Shown piece after piece: positions 1 to 11,100 of a stretch of DNA of 64,000 bases. Under the pieces are notes generated by a model, which worked only from the letters and a program-made list of their open reading frames with translations, did not search any database and was not told where the DNA came from. The stretch comes from Amia ocellicauda (lineage: Eukaryota > Chordata > Actinopteri > Amiiformes > Amiidae). Position numbers and translations under genes: made by a program. The stretch covers positions 9,566,001 through 9,630,000 of the forward strand of contig NC_089856.1 in NCBI RefSeq assembly GCF_036373705.1, written 5' to 3'. Position 1 is the first letter of the stretch. Each line of letters opens with the position of its first letter.

Positions 1-2167
1 TACATGTAGCACGCCTTTATCCACGGCAACTGGCATTCATCAGCACAAGCGTGACACAAACTTACAGGGAACTATAAATAATCCAGATTCTGCAATTCTG
101 AGTAGATGGGTTTGGCGAAAATGCAGGATATAGCATAATGCAGCATGGTAATTTATACAGTGGAGCACCAATGCAGTGCAAAATAAGGGACAGCAATTAC
201 ATCTCCCCGTTCCCAAACAGCCAGGGCAGTGGGAAATGATACAGGTCCAGTAGTAAAGACAGTCTGATGCTGTGAATTATAGTGTAGGTGTTCATGTCTT
301 ATTAATTTGTGTGTTTCTTCATTTCCAACTTTGACCGTGTATTTTAGTTAAACATATAATAGAAAATAGTTGATTGACAACAATGGGTTTAAAAAGTTTT
401 CATTTGTAGTATCCTTGTTTAAAAGAAAATACAACTTCTAAAACACAACATAACATTTTATAATAGTTTCGTCATGTAATAGCCTATTTTGTTTGTCTTT
501 TCCAAAATACACCTTTTTTTTTTTTTTTTAAAGAAACAAATATGTACACTGCCATGTAAAATATTCCAAAGCCAAATCCCCTCAAAAATAAGAAAGGAAA
601 AAAAAAAAGTTAAAAGCATGAATCAATACAAATATAGAAATACAGCAGGAATATCTAATGTATATCTAATATCTAATGCACTGGAGGAATTAACACTGAC
701 AACTTCAACTAGTTTCCACGCACCTGTATCTATAGTGTCTGCTACCAGAGCAGAGCACGTAGAAGTCATAATAGGCAATGCATCAGTAATGTATCTCCCA
801 TCACAAAAATATTTATACTTCCACTGCCTCGTTTATTTAACCCGTTCATTAAATAACTCGATACGCAATTTTGACCCAACACATCAGCCCCCTGCAGTAA
901 CAGTAATAAACAGTAATAAAGTACAGCCAAAAGAGATCTCAGTCACCTGTGCACATTGAAAAGACAATGGACTAAACATGTGTGCTAATAATAATACTCA
1001 TCATCATCATAGCCTATATCTCGTTTTGTTGTTTGGGAGGGTGGGGTGTGTCTACACCAACTGCCCCGGCTTAACTGGAATAGTAGATTAGATTTGTTCC
1101 CCTGGGTGATTTAATACCGTATATAGATGGCAACGCACTGCAGGCGAGAAATGCACCCTTAAATTGTTCACCTCGGATTTACACTCCACACCCTAGACTT
1201 GAGTTGCATGTCAGAAGCGCACAGAGGCTTCAAAATGCTGACTAAAGTCTACGGAGACTCTTCCTCACTATAGCGGGCTATAACAATGATTTATCCTAAT
1301 TGTTTGCTCGTCCCGTCATGAATTAGGCTACTTGGGACTTCAGTTGAAACAAATCGACCCAGAATACATACACACAACAGATATAATAATGCAAATCCCA
1401 CAATGTACATCTCCCTGACATTATTTCCTTACCAGTACAGTAGTGAGACCCTGCTGTGCCGCAAACATTGCCTCTCCGCAAATAGGCGCTTTTTAAAAAA
1501 CACTATGTCCCTCCAAGGGCTCCAGACAGCTCCAGTGACACACTCCCCGGAGAAGTTGGCCAGTGCAATGGTGCCCACTCCTCTCCTGATGCGTGCACAG
1601 TGGTGAGTGGGCGAGGAAAACCTGAGGAATGAGGGAGACGGAGACGTTTCCCACCGGCCCCCACTGCCCAGCCAAAGCCCGCAGGACGAAAACTGTCCGC
1701 CCAGCTAACGACCGCTTTCCGCCACAGCCCCGCTCAGCCGACGCACCGGCGAGGTAATGACTGCGCCATTCACTGCCAAAGAGCACAATGGAAAATCGTG
1801 GGGCATCAATTGCCCCTAATGCAGCTCTTTTAAAGTAAATTGTTATGAAATGCTTAGAGCTGTGTTTACTACGAGCTCTGGCATGACTTTCGCATGATCA
1901 CTCTTCATCACCGGTCGTTACACAGCTGGGTAAAGTTGGATCAAATAAATGTTCTTTCTTTTGCAGTGGAAGAACAAAAATAAACTCAGCAAATAAAACA
2001 CGTGTTACTGAAGTATGAGGACTGGCCATACATGACACACTGAGTTTTTTAAAACAATTAAGATTAACCACCTATACATAATGCACATTGTCTACAAGAG
2101 GTGTCAGTAACAACCTGTTTAGGCTATGAGTATGTTTTGTCGGTTTAACCTCACAGGTATACCACAA

Positions 2168-2226
<59 letters not shown>

Positions 2227-2880
2227 CATAAATAAACCTATGATCTGTATATTCAGAGAGTGGGTTACAAAGGTAGATGGAATATTGCTGTTAATCAACA
2301 ACTGCTTTTTAAAAGGAATACAAAATAACATCAAATTGTTTCCTGATTGACTATTTCATTTAAACTGTGAATGTAATCCCTGTATTTGAGGTTTTCCAAT
2401 GTAAATCTGAGCTCACACCTGATGAAGTGTAAGCACAGCTCAGTCCCAATTATTTAGACTCCACTAAATCAAACTGCTGTTTAATGTGACCTTAATTACA
2501 AGCATGTAATTGACGCTTAATCATGCACGTCACAGATAACTGGACAAACGTGTGGGATGGACACATTTAGGTATTTGTCTGGGTGTTTATTGGTGTGAAA
2601 GATGCAAGTGGATGAATGAAACAAGATTTTGAACACAGATGACAAAACACGCTTTCTGTTATTATCACTGAAAATACAACATGCCATGATTCTTTCAAAG
2701 GGCCGTCGGTCGTGTCTCTTTTTGACAGTAGACAAACAATCACAACAATATTTAAGTGTCAAACAGTTATATTGCTGACATATTTGTGGACAGTTGTTGG
2801 TGTTGAGACAAACGCAGAACTGTGCAATTGATAACATGTCAGAAACACAGCGCATAAGGCCAGTCAAAATAACAGCGAGT
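1..2880. other. Gene-poor A/T-rich intergenic stretch
   Basis: I see no coding exon with flanking splice sites and protein-like sequence here. The stretch is A/T-rich with homopolymer runs (T-run near 515-530, A-run near 598-608) and one long ATT microsatellite. The longest open frames are low-complexity or lack any recognisable domain. It may be upstream or intronic sequence of a gene outside the window. Confidence 0.5.
2169..2226. repeat. (ATT)n microsatellite
   Basis: This is an uninterrupted ATT trinucleotide run of about 58 bases. Open frames crossing it would encode only poly-isoleucine and are artefacts. ATT/AAT arrays often mark the 3' ends of fish SINEs, but no SINE tail is clear beside this one. 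Confidence 0.95.
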
Positions 2881-2924
2881 GATACAATGCAATAATAATG
2901 CGAGTTGCTGCAGCTTCCAACAAA

Positions 2925-3060
2925 TTGATCCCGTCCGCGCAGCGCACATTTCCGCAGTTCTGCACGCATCTGCGCTGCTCCACCAATGGGATCGGGGGAC
3001 TTCTTCCAATCTGCGCACAACTGCGGAAATCTGCGCTACCAGTCTTCCTATGGGAAACCT
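2925..3060. repeat. CpG/TGCGCAG-rich repeat unit, copy 1
   Basis: A roughly 130-base segment repeats short words such as 'ctgcgc', 'ccgcagtt' and 'ctgcgcacaactgcgg' in both orientations around a 'ccaatggga' core. A similar arrangement occurs in the SMAGP first intron near 46990-47110. When this copy is reverse-complemented the two share a 'cccattggnggagc' core flanked by CGCAG-type words. It is probably a dispersed element, though I cannot name a family. Confidence 0.4.
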
Positions 3061-3369
3061 CTATCCAACACAGTGTTGTCAATGGAACTGACTTGCAGTG
3101 GTCTTAGTGCAACTGGCCGAGGCAGAAATGAAAGGAAAAAAGATAGATAAAGAAAGACACGAGTGGGTGGCGATGGCAAGTGACAGCAGCGGGAAAAAAC
3201 AGCGTGGGAAAGGATGAATGGGGAAGGACAGCAAAGCGCGTAAAACAGGATGAATGGATGGCAGGCGTAATGGAGAATTGATCCCGTAAATGAAAGGAAG
3301 ACGGAGAAGAGGAGGGTGAGGGGAGGGGGGGTGCTCCCGGGAAATAATGGAAAAGGGACGGCAGAGGAG

Positions 3370-3407
3370 AACAAACAAACAAACAAACAAACAAACAAAC
3401 AAACAAA
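3370..3407. repeat. (AAAC)n microsatellite
   Basis: About nine tandem copies of an ACAA/AAAC tetramer sit inside the left shoulder of the CpG-rich block. Confidence 0.95.
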
Positions 3408-3419
3408 GAAGCCGCAGTC

Positions 3420-3910
3420 CCCTCCTGCTGCGAGACCCCCCTCTCTCCTCTCACACCTCCCTGGATATTCACAGCCAATCCACCCCCCACCCCCGTCCTC
3501 CTCCTCCCGCCCCCGCACTCTTGCGGCTGAAGCCTCCTGCTGCTGCCCCGCAACCGTCACACCGCACCGAGGCGAGTCCCGCACACACCGCCGGGGACTC
3601 CGCGTCTCCCTGCGAGGCGGGCAGGTCGGGGGTGAGGGGTCGGCAGGGACAGGCTCACTGAAGTTCAGGCAACAACAGACACCGCTACCCATAGCGCAAA
3701 ACGGGGCATGCAATCGGGGGGGACTTCACCAGGTCCGTGGCGATGCTCTGCTGCGTGGTGGCGATCATCCTGGCCGGCGTGCGGGGTTTGTCGGCTCTCG
3801 CTGTTCCCGGATAGCGCCGGCGCTCCTCCGCTCGCTAATAGCGCCGCAGGCTCTGCTGTGCGTCTGGCACACACAGGAGCGCACACAACGAGACCCACAT
3901 CCCCCACCCA
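3420..3910. promoter_or_regulatory. CpG island, candidate promoter of an unseen gene
   Basis: This roughly 500-base block is GC-rich with dense CpG and stands out from the A/T-rich surroundings. It lies 2 kb upstream of the RACGAP1 promoter, which has its own CpG cluster, so it may serve a different gene, possibly transcribed leftward out of the window. In human the neighbour divergent from RACGAP1 is ASIC1, but I find no ASIC1 coding sequence here. A 23-codon frame with a signal-peptide-like start lies at 3743-3814 on the + strand. The direction of transcription is not decided by the sequence. Confidence 0.45.
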
Positions 3911-4149
3911 ACACACACACAGCCCTCCCCTCCTGTGCTCTCCAACACCCCCCCACCAGTATCATTCGCTCACTTTGCCCCCCCCCCGTCAATAATGTAT
4001 CGACGTGCTGGAAATGAAGATGCCACGGCAGTCTGCCTTCCTCAGCGAAATCACCCCGCCGCCACCGTTTCTTCCCAGTCTGAAAGAAAGCAGCAAACAG
4101 GAGGATCCCACTGAGCCTGAAACACAGAAAAAAAACCCTGTTGCTCATT

Positions 4150-5028
4150 CTAGTGCTGCTTTAATGACAGCAACAACATAATAACAATACGGGTGGTGAA
4201 TTATATATTGCCTTTGCATCATCACATTTCTTAAAAGTTTCACATTTGAACTCAAATCAAAGGAATAGTAATTCCACCCATACCCAAGTGTAAGTTTTAA
4301 TATCACCATTGCCAGCAGACAATACTAGTCCACCGAAGACAGGAGTCTCCGAGTGTAGCAGCGGCTCCAACAGTCTAGAACGATTTGAAAACTACCCTGG
4401 AATGGACAGATCTGGCAAATGAACTGTAATATGGATACATTGAAGTACAACATTATAAATACCACGGGGGTGAAATATAACGTGGAGGAGCAAACTATGA
4501 GAAATGATTTAGGAATGTGCGTTCATTTGGCATTGTCTCCAGCTAGGCAGTGTAGGGAAGCGAATACAAGAAGGAGAATGCAGTGCCTGGATGTATTGTG
4601 ACGTGTTTACCACTGAAGAGACAGATTTGCAATTAGACCGTGCACTTAGTTTCTAATTTAGAATAGTTTGTATAGTTATCGTCACCCTATGAAAAGATGA
4701 GATTGCTGCACTGGAAAGAGGCCAAAGATCAATAATCTGTGGTCTCAAATGAATGTCAGGGTGGGGGGACAGTCTCTTCAGTCTTGAACAGGAGCGATTG
4801 CAAAGTGATTTGATTTAGGTATTCGGAATCCCAATATAGATTGAGTTGAGCCACATTCAATTTGTGTCCCAGGCGGAAAAGCAAGGGCTTCTTTACACAA
4901 AGAGTTGTTAAGGTCGGGCACATACTGCGGTGTCCTTAAAAGGCACTGCGAATTGGATGAAAGTCGGGGACAATTAGCGAGTGAAATCCAAGTGAACCTG
5001 ATGCATTGACCGCTCAGTTGTCAAAACA

Positions 5029-5030
<2 letters not shown>
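4150..5030. other. Intergenic, nothing recognised
   Basis: The sequence is unique-looking and A/T-leaning. I see no exon with credible splice sites and no recognisable repeat family. Confidence 0.4.
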
Positions 5031-5068
<38 letters not shown>

Positions 5069-5089
5069 GCTGCTGCTACTACTACTACC
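5031..5089. repeat. (CTA)n microsatellite with CTG interruption
   Basis: A CTA trinucleotide array of about 59 bases is interrupted by three CTG units near its right end. Confidence 0.95.
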
Positions 5090-5940
5090 AAAAATAATGG
5101 CACCACCAATAAGAGACACACAAATTAAACCATACCAGCCTCCAAAACCAGCTTTTTAGTATTTGGGGAGTTTTTCAAACAGGACAAATGACAGTGAATT
5201 TGGCTTGCCATAATAGCAGCAACTCGCTATTATTGAACTGTGGCTGTCGGCGGAAAGAAAGAGGCTGGAAAAAAGCGGGGGAAATGGACCGGGATATGTG
5301 CTCTGTAATTATTACTAATGTAGCTGTCTTTGCAATTCAAAAGCCATCTATTAAGCTGTGTACATATTGTTTATGTATATGATTTATTTATATATAAAAA
5401 ATATATTTTTTTAAATGCTAAGGGACCAACTCTATTTACCACAACCCAAAGCAAGCGGTGGCCTGTGCATTTGCCAAACGTGTGGCCGTTTCACTGTAAT
5501 GAAGTATCAGTATAAGCTGGAATCCAACACGCTACATTAGGCCAAATTAGACGCAACACGTCGGCTGCTGTTAATTGCGGTGTGGAAAAAGAGACTCAAC
5601 ATTCCCACCTGCTGGACCACCGTGTGTATAACAACCTGCGCTTGAGGACAATTACTAGTTCTCTATTTACAGGGGCAGAAGAAATGTGTTATATATATAT
5701 TCATCACATGTTCTTTTAATCTAATGAAAGCTCTCGAATTCTTAGGTATATTCCAAATTTAAAGGATGATTATTTATATTTTCTAGTTTGATTTCGTTTT
5801 GTTCTTTAAACCCACAGTTGTTCTTTAACATCCATTAACGTCTCCCAAAAGAATTCGGATAATTATCCCCGCTCATAATATACAGACAAAACTGTAAAAA
5901 TGCCAGAAACACGTGTATTGTGTTATGCTTTTAATAACTC
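5090..5940. other. Intergenic stretch up to the RACGAP1 promoter
   Basis: I see no gene or named repeat. The segment is A/T-rich, with short TA runs near 5390-5410 and 5690-5700, and ends where the RACGAP1 promoter CpG cluster begins. Confidence 0.4.
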
Positions 5941-5944
5941 GCCA

Positions 5945-6065
5945 CAACAAAGATGGCGCTGCCACTGACCCGCGCCGCTCCGACGTCGTCCCGTACACGT
6001 TGACGCGCTGACGTCCATTTACAGTCCATTGTAATTGGCTGGCGGGTAAATTTGAATTGTAACGA
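5945..6065 (+). promoter_or_regulatory. RACGAP1: RACGAP1 core promoter with CCAAT box and CDE/CHR
   Basis: This CpG cluster contains a YY1-like 'aagatggcgc' at 5950-5959, a CRE-like 'tgacgtcc' at 6009-6016, an inverted CCAAT box (attgg) at 6034-6038, a GGCGGG at 6041-6046 and a TTTGAA at 6051-6056. GGCGG followed after four bases by TTTGAA is the classic CDE/CHR arrangement. DREAM and B-MYB-MuvB complexes use it to repress genes in G0/G1 and activate them in G2/M. CCAAT boxes bound by NF-Y typically lie just upstream, as here. A late-cell-cycle promoter fits a cytokinesis gene. The motifs are seen directly; occupancy is inferred. Confidence 0.75.
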
Positions 6066-6170
6066 AAGCAGCTTGGGACGATTTAGCAAGGTGTGGAGGG
6101 GATACTCTTACGAAATTACGGGTGAATTGATATAGATATATCATTTTACATAGAGGAAGCCGCGAAAGCA
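6066..6170 (+). other. RACGAP1: RACGAP1 noncoding first exon (5' UTR)
   Basis: Just downstream of the promoter elements the sequence reaches a strong splice donor, 'gcgaaagca|gtaagtgg', so the exon would end at 6170. The next exon starts at 8197 after 'gtctccacag' and carries the start codon three bases in. The exact 5' end is not visible; 6066 is an estimate from the position of the CHR element. Confidence 0.55.
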
Positions 6171-6959
6171 GTAAGTGGACATTAAATGCTATTAATATTC
6201 TGCTTAATGAAAAGCGAAATGTTATATCCTTCGTTGTGCTGCTGCCTGGTATTGTTTATTTTAGAAAAAATAAAATCCGATGTAGCCTATCCCAGCGTAT
6301 ATAGGATACATAGGATATCAACGTAATTGGTTTTTAATATTTACAATGTTAACAAACAGGGAACCATTGGCTTATTAGCGTCATTATTTTGCATGGGTGA
6401 GGACGTATGAGACTATAGCGCAGTAGTTAAAATATACCAGGTTGTGTATCGTTTTGATGGTTATTTAAACAGATCGGAAATGCGCTGTTTCTTTACAGTG
6501 TAGTGGTTGGTTTAGAAAACGTGTTTGTTCCGTGGTTGGTGCACTTTGTGTCTTAATCTGTATAAACGAGGTGTGTGTGTGGAGAGGGACAGTTTAAGTG
6601 CTATAAGTATGTGCATATACATGTATATCTCGGTAGAAAACAGAAGCAATACACAGCATTAGCAAAACAAGCACGTAGTTGGCTGACATTACAGTAGCGC
6701 TGCTGTACACAAACGGCCAGAGAGCAGGAGGCCATTCAAACAATGCTGTGAAGTCACGTGATTTGCTCCCTGGGTTAAAGGTCAACATCACTCGTCTGCT
6801 GAGATGCTAATTTACACCATATACTGGCAACATGCACTCAACACTCAAGGTCTGTCATTAAATTGGCATTTATTGATCCAATGCTGTATGAAGGCCTACC
6901 CAATATATTGCCACTTTTTGAGGTCACACCAGCACATCTTATTTAATCTTCCCATCTTT

Positions 6960-7900
6960 TATTTGGTCATCTTTCAGTTCTACTTTTTTCTTTAATCTCT
7001 TGACGCATTCTATAGCTTCTGCTGTCCGTCTTTGGTTTATTTATCTTGCAACGTGTCCGGCCCATTCTCTCTCTAACATTGTCACTCTTTGAATTGTCAC
7101 GTACTTTTGTTTGTTCATGGATCAATTTGTTTTTCTGTCTCTTGTTATTCCAGGCAGGCATCTTCCCAGGCTTCTTTTTGTCTTTTCCAGTTTCTGTGTA
7201 AACTGGAAACTGTTTGCGTTTGGTAACCAGGTTTCAGAACCATAAATGAGCAATGCTAGTATACATTGATGCAATTTGTCTCCAAGCAAATGTGTAGATT
7301 TCCTTTCACAGGCATTCTGTTTCTTCCATAATGCACCTTATCCTATTTTCACACTTTAGAGTTCTTCCATAAGATCTGCATCTGTGTTGCTAGACCACTT
7401 TTGACTTTTTGATCTTCACTTAAGTTTAAACCAAGTTGTGGATCATGACTTCCTCAAGTTTTTAGAATTTTGAATCCAGTTTTCTTACTTGCATCCGAGA
7501 AGAGAATTGGAAGCTACAGGTGGTTGACAAATCGTAGGTTATGACCTCTGTTTAAATTGATTCCTTTTTATTCCCAGTCCAAAACCTCAAGTTTCGTCAA
7601 GAAGACTTGAAGCGATTGCATCTCCATGACATTTCTCCTTTGCAGATCTTGATCTTGTCAGTGTTTTGGGGAGTTGGATTGTCAGTGTTGCATTGTTGTA
7701 GATCTATTTAATGTTTTTTCATTCCCTCAGTGTCATGATTTCTTAGAGCCCTGATGACTGAATTTGTAATGAATCAAATGTTTTCTTCTAGTTAATAAAG
7801 CCCAGGCACAGAGGAAGCTCATACTGTCTGCATCTTTCCAATACTTCTCAGAGGACTTGAATATGATGCATCATGTTATATCCACTTCTGAGTCCTGCTT
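6960..7900 (-). mobile_element. RTE-like LINE remnant (3' part of reverse transcriptase ORF), antisense in RACGAP1 intron 1
   Basis: Minus-strand translation around 6967-7161 contains 'IHEQTKVRD' followed by a basic stretch. This resembles the 'W-I-R-E-Q-T-K-V-R-D' segment near the C-terminus of fish RTE-type non-LTR reverse transcriptases. The flanking 7160-7900 sequence, read on the minus strand, continues upstream as decayed reverse-transcriptase-like sequence with many frameshifts and stops. It is non-functional. The family assignment rests on that motif only, and the boundaries are approximate. Confidence 0.45.
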
Positions 7901-8199
7901 GTTCTGTTGGTTGGAAGTAACAAGAGTGTCTTGAAGCTGAACTTATAGTCACTTAATTATAACTTGATATTGAAATATTCAAAATTCATAGGCTCTGGAA
8001 CTGGAATTGAATTTGAAAAGGAATTTAAAATGGAGAAACTGGAACTGGCCCCAACCCTGCTTGTCACCTCGATGGATGGTGGCCTAAATATGTTTAAACA
8101 AAAATCTGAACTACTTGGATGTAATGTACTAAAACAACTTCCTTCACAGTGATTGTGCTGTAGTCATGAGGTGTGTGTTTGTGTCTGTCTCCACAGGAG

Positions 8200-11100
8200 A
8201 TGGATTCGGCCATGGTCAGTCTGCACAGCCTCTTTGAGCAGCTGCAGGAGCATGTGGAAGTCTTGAGTGAAGGCATCGAGCCACGTAAGAGCCCCCTCCC
8301 TCCCTGCGGAGAGCTACCTCATGGTTCACTGCCTGACATGATGCTCCTTTACACCCGTAGTGGTCAGTGCATGGAGCAACTCCACAGACTGCCCATTTCG
8401 GGGTTAGACAACCCTGGTCCCAGAGAGCTGTGGTCTCTTCTAGTTTTTATTTAACCAGCACCATTCATCACTTCAAAAACTGGAGCTGGTTTTGTCCCGA
8501 TTTTAGCATGTAATTAAGGTATTTGACGGAGTTCGATTAGGGAGGTCTATTAAAAAAAAAAAAAAAATAATAATAATAATAATAATAATAATAACTAAGT
8601 TAGTGCCTTTGTTGGAAACAGGCTTGGCCCACCACGATCCCTGCCAGCACCTTCAAGATCGGGATTGGTAAATATTCTGGTTTAAAGAGCTTGCAGTTCA
8701 GACCACCTTGACTCTGTTTAAAGTTACAGTTAACGATCTGAAAAGCAAGAAATGCGTCTAAAGAGAGAACTTATTTTGTTTTTAAGGATCTTGATACCAC
8801 ACTAAATGGGGTACTTTCAGGATTGAAAATTGAGGCTTTAAGCAATTTAAGTGAACTACCTCCATGTTACTGTTTACAGGGTGTGTTAGGTAAACTTTTT
8901 TTGTGAGCTGTTCACTTAATTATGTGGTACACAGCAAAGTGTATGAACATCTTCTCATGGTGCTGAAGATTAATGGACCCTTAGTCCATCACTGCCCTGG
9001 TGTTGACTGTCTGTCTGCCTCCCCCTGTCCACCTCAGAGTTCATCCAGCTGGCAGTGAATTTCGAGAACTGCCGCCGGCGGTGGCAGCGCTGTGAGCAGG
9101 AGCTTGGCAGCTCTAAGGAGGTGCTAGCCAAGGCGGAGACAGAGCGCAGTGCCCTGGAAGTCAAACTCAAACACGCCCGCAACCAGGTGGACGTGGAGAT
9201 CCGCCGGCGCCAGAAAGCAGAGGCTGACTGCGAGAAACTGGTGGGTGAGCCATAATGAACCCCATGAATAGACTGCTATCACATATTCCAAATAGGTTGT
9301 TTCTTGGTTGACAACCTAATCCAGAGTGAGTTCGATATCACAAGAAACATTTGAAAGCATTCCAAAATGCACTAAATGCATTAGGGTGTAAAATTCAATG
9401 TAAGCAGGAATCCTAGTAGGAATGATTTGTAACAAATACATACTCTAGTACACAATTTGACTGGTTTATTGGTCCTCATGTTTTTGTAGGAGAATTTACT
9501 GACATTTTCAATCTCCACTTGCCTGTCGTTTGGTCTAAGTGAATGTGCTGGGAAACAAGGACTTTATCAGAGTTGTAGAGACAAAGGCTGTTGGAAAGCT
9601 GCCACTAACTCATACATTCCTTTGGCATTTTTTAGTCGATGGAATGTCGCCCAGTTGACCACAACAATCTAAAACTAAAACTGTATAGTGGAACTGGAGA
9701 GAGTCTGGTGCCCCTGCCCTGTTTTCATCCTCCAATTGCGATTGCTTTGCAGGACCGTCAGATCCAGCTGATCAGAGAGCTGCTGATCACAGAGGGGTCC
9801 ACCAGCATCCAGCTCAACGATGAGCAGAGGTCTGCCCTGGCCTTCCTGAACGCCCGCACCCAGCCCACGCAGCAAAACACCAGTCGCCGGTGAGTGCTTT
9901 CCTTCCCGTGCCCTTCAGATGACTTCGCACTCATTCCTGGTAGAAGTGCGATTCCCAGAGTGACCTAAGGCTGAAGGGCTACAGGAAGGCTCGGTAGGTG
10001 TCCGCACTAACCTCTTGCTGTCCCTACCTGCCTGTGAAGCTCCAATTATCGTTAGTGAATGCACGTCCGTTCCTTCTGACGAATCACACATTCATTGTCT
10101 GGGAGAACAGTGCATCTTTTGGACTAATTGCTTAGTTCTTTTCTTCAGTGTTAATTAACGCGCAGAGAGCGGATCTTGTCTGTTTAACATGTATTTGATA
10201 AGGGAAGGGGTATTCAAGATGCTATCTTCACTCATACACAATGACAGATTCATTTGCTATGACAGGTGCGTTGTACTGCATCGCCTAAATTGTAGTTCAT
10301 AAACATTGTTCTTTTTGGAATTCAGAAGCGCATGATTGGTTGCCCAGATGTCTGCAGTTTTTTATATTTTGATGTTGAAACTCAGAAAATAAATACCCAT
10401 TTGCAGTTGTGAGTACTTAATGAAGCCAGTCGAGTGTCGGAAGGATCTGTCCGACCACTCGCCTTCTCAAAACTACAAGTTGGCCCTAGCTGATGTAAAG
10501 GATGCCAGCAGGAGACAAGTCTACTGTGCTTCTTGTCTTAATGGACACTGCTTACCTGGGCTGTCATTCACCCATGTCCTTCTCTTGCAGACTATCCACA
10601 ATTGATGAGACTGGGTCCCTCCTGTCTGACATCAGCTACGACAAGACTGATGACTCCTTGGTAATATCTCACCCCTCATCTGCTCTTTATCTTTTAAGAC
10701 TGGACAATATTAGGGTATCCAAATATATCTGCTAGATTATACATTCAGGTTGCTGTCTGTAATGATTCCCACCAGCGATTGCTGAAAAGTTAGTTTTGTT
10801 TTTACTGAATGACTTGGGAAATAACCATGGGCTGCTGGCTTTTTGATATGACTGCCCTGTACTCTTCAAATATTTCTGAATTCATATTATTGGACACTTC
10901 TCGTTAAAGTGCCTCACAGTCTGTATCTTTTTTTTCCCCCCGCAGGACTGGGATTCCTCTATAGTGAGAACAGTCCGTCTGAAGAAGAGAGAGAAGCGAG
11001 TAAGTGACTGAGGGGAAGCCATGGCTTGCATATTAAGAGCACAAGGCTCTTGAATAAGGTGGGGCAGCCCAGACAAAGGTGATTTGTTCAGTATGCAGTG

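Noticed and set aside
2119-2350. Open frames across the ATT microsatellite
   Set aside because: The translation is mainly poly-isoleucine from the simple repeat.
3048-4017. Long overlapping open frames on both strands in the CpG island
   Set aside because: They are Pro/Arg/Ser-rich frames caused by high GC, run through the AAAC repeat, and show no domain or splice context.
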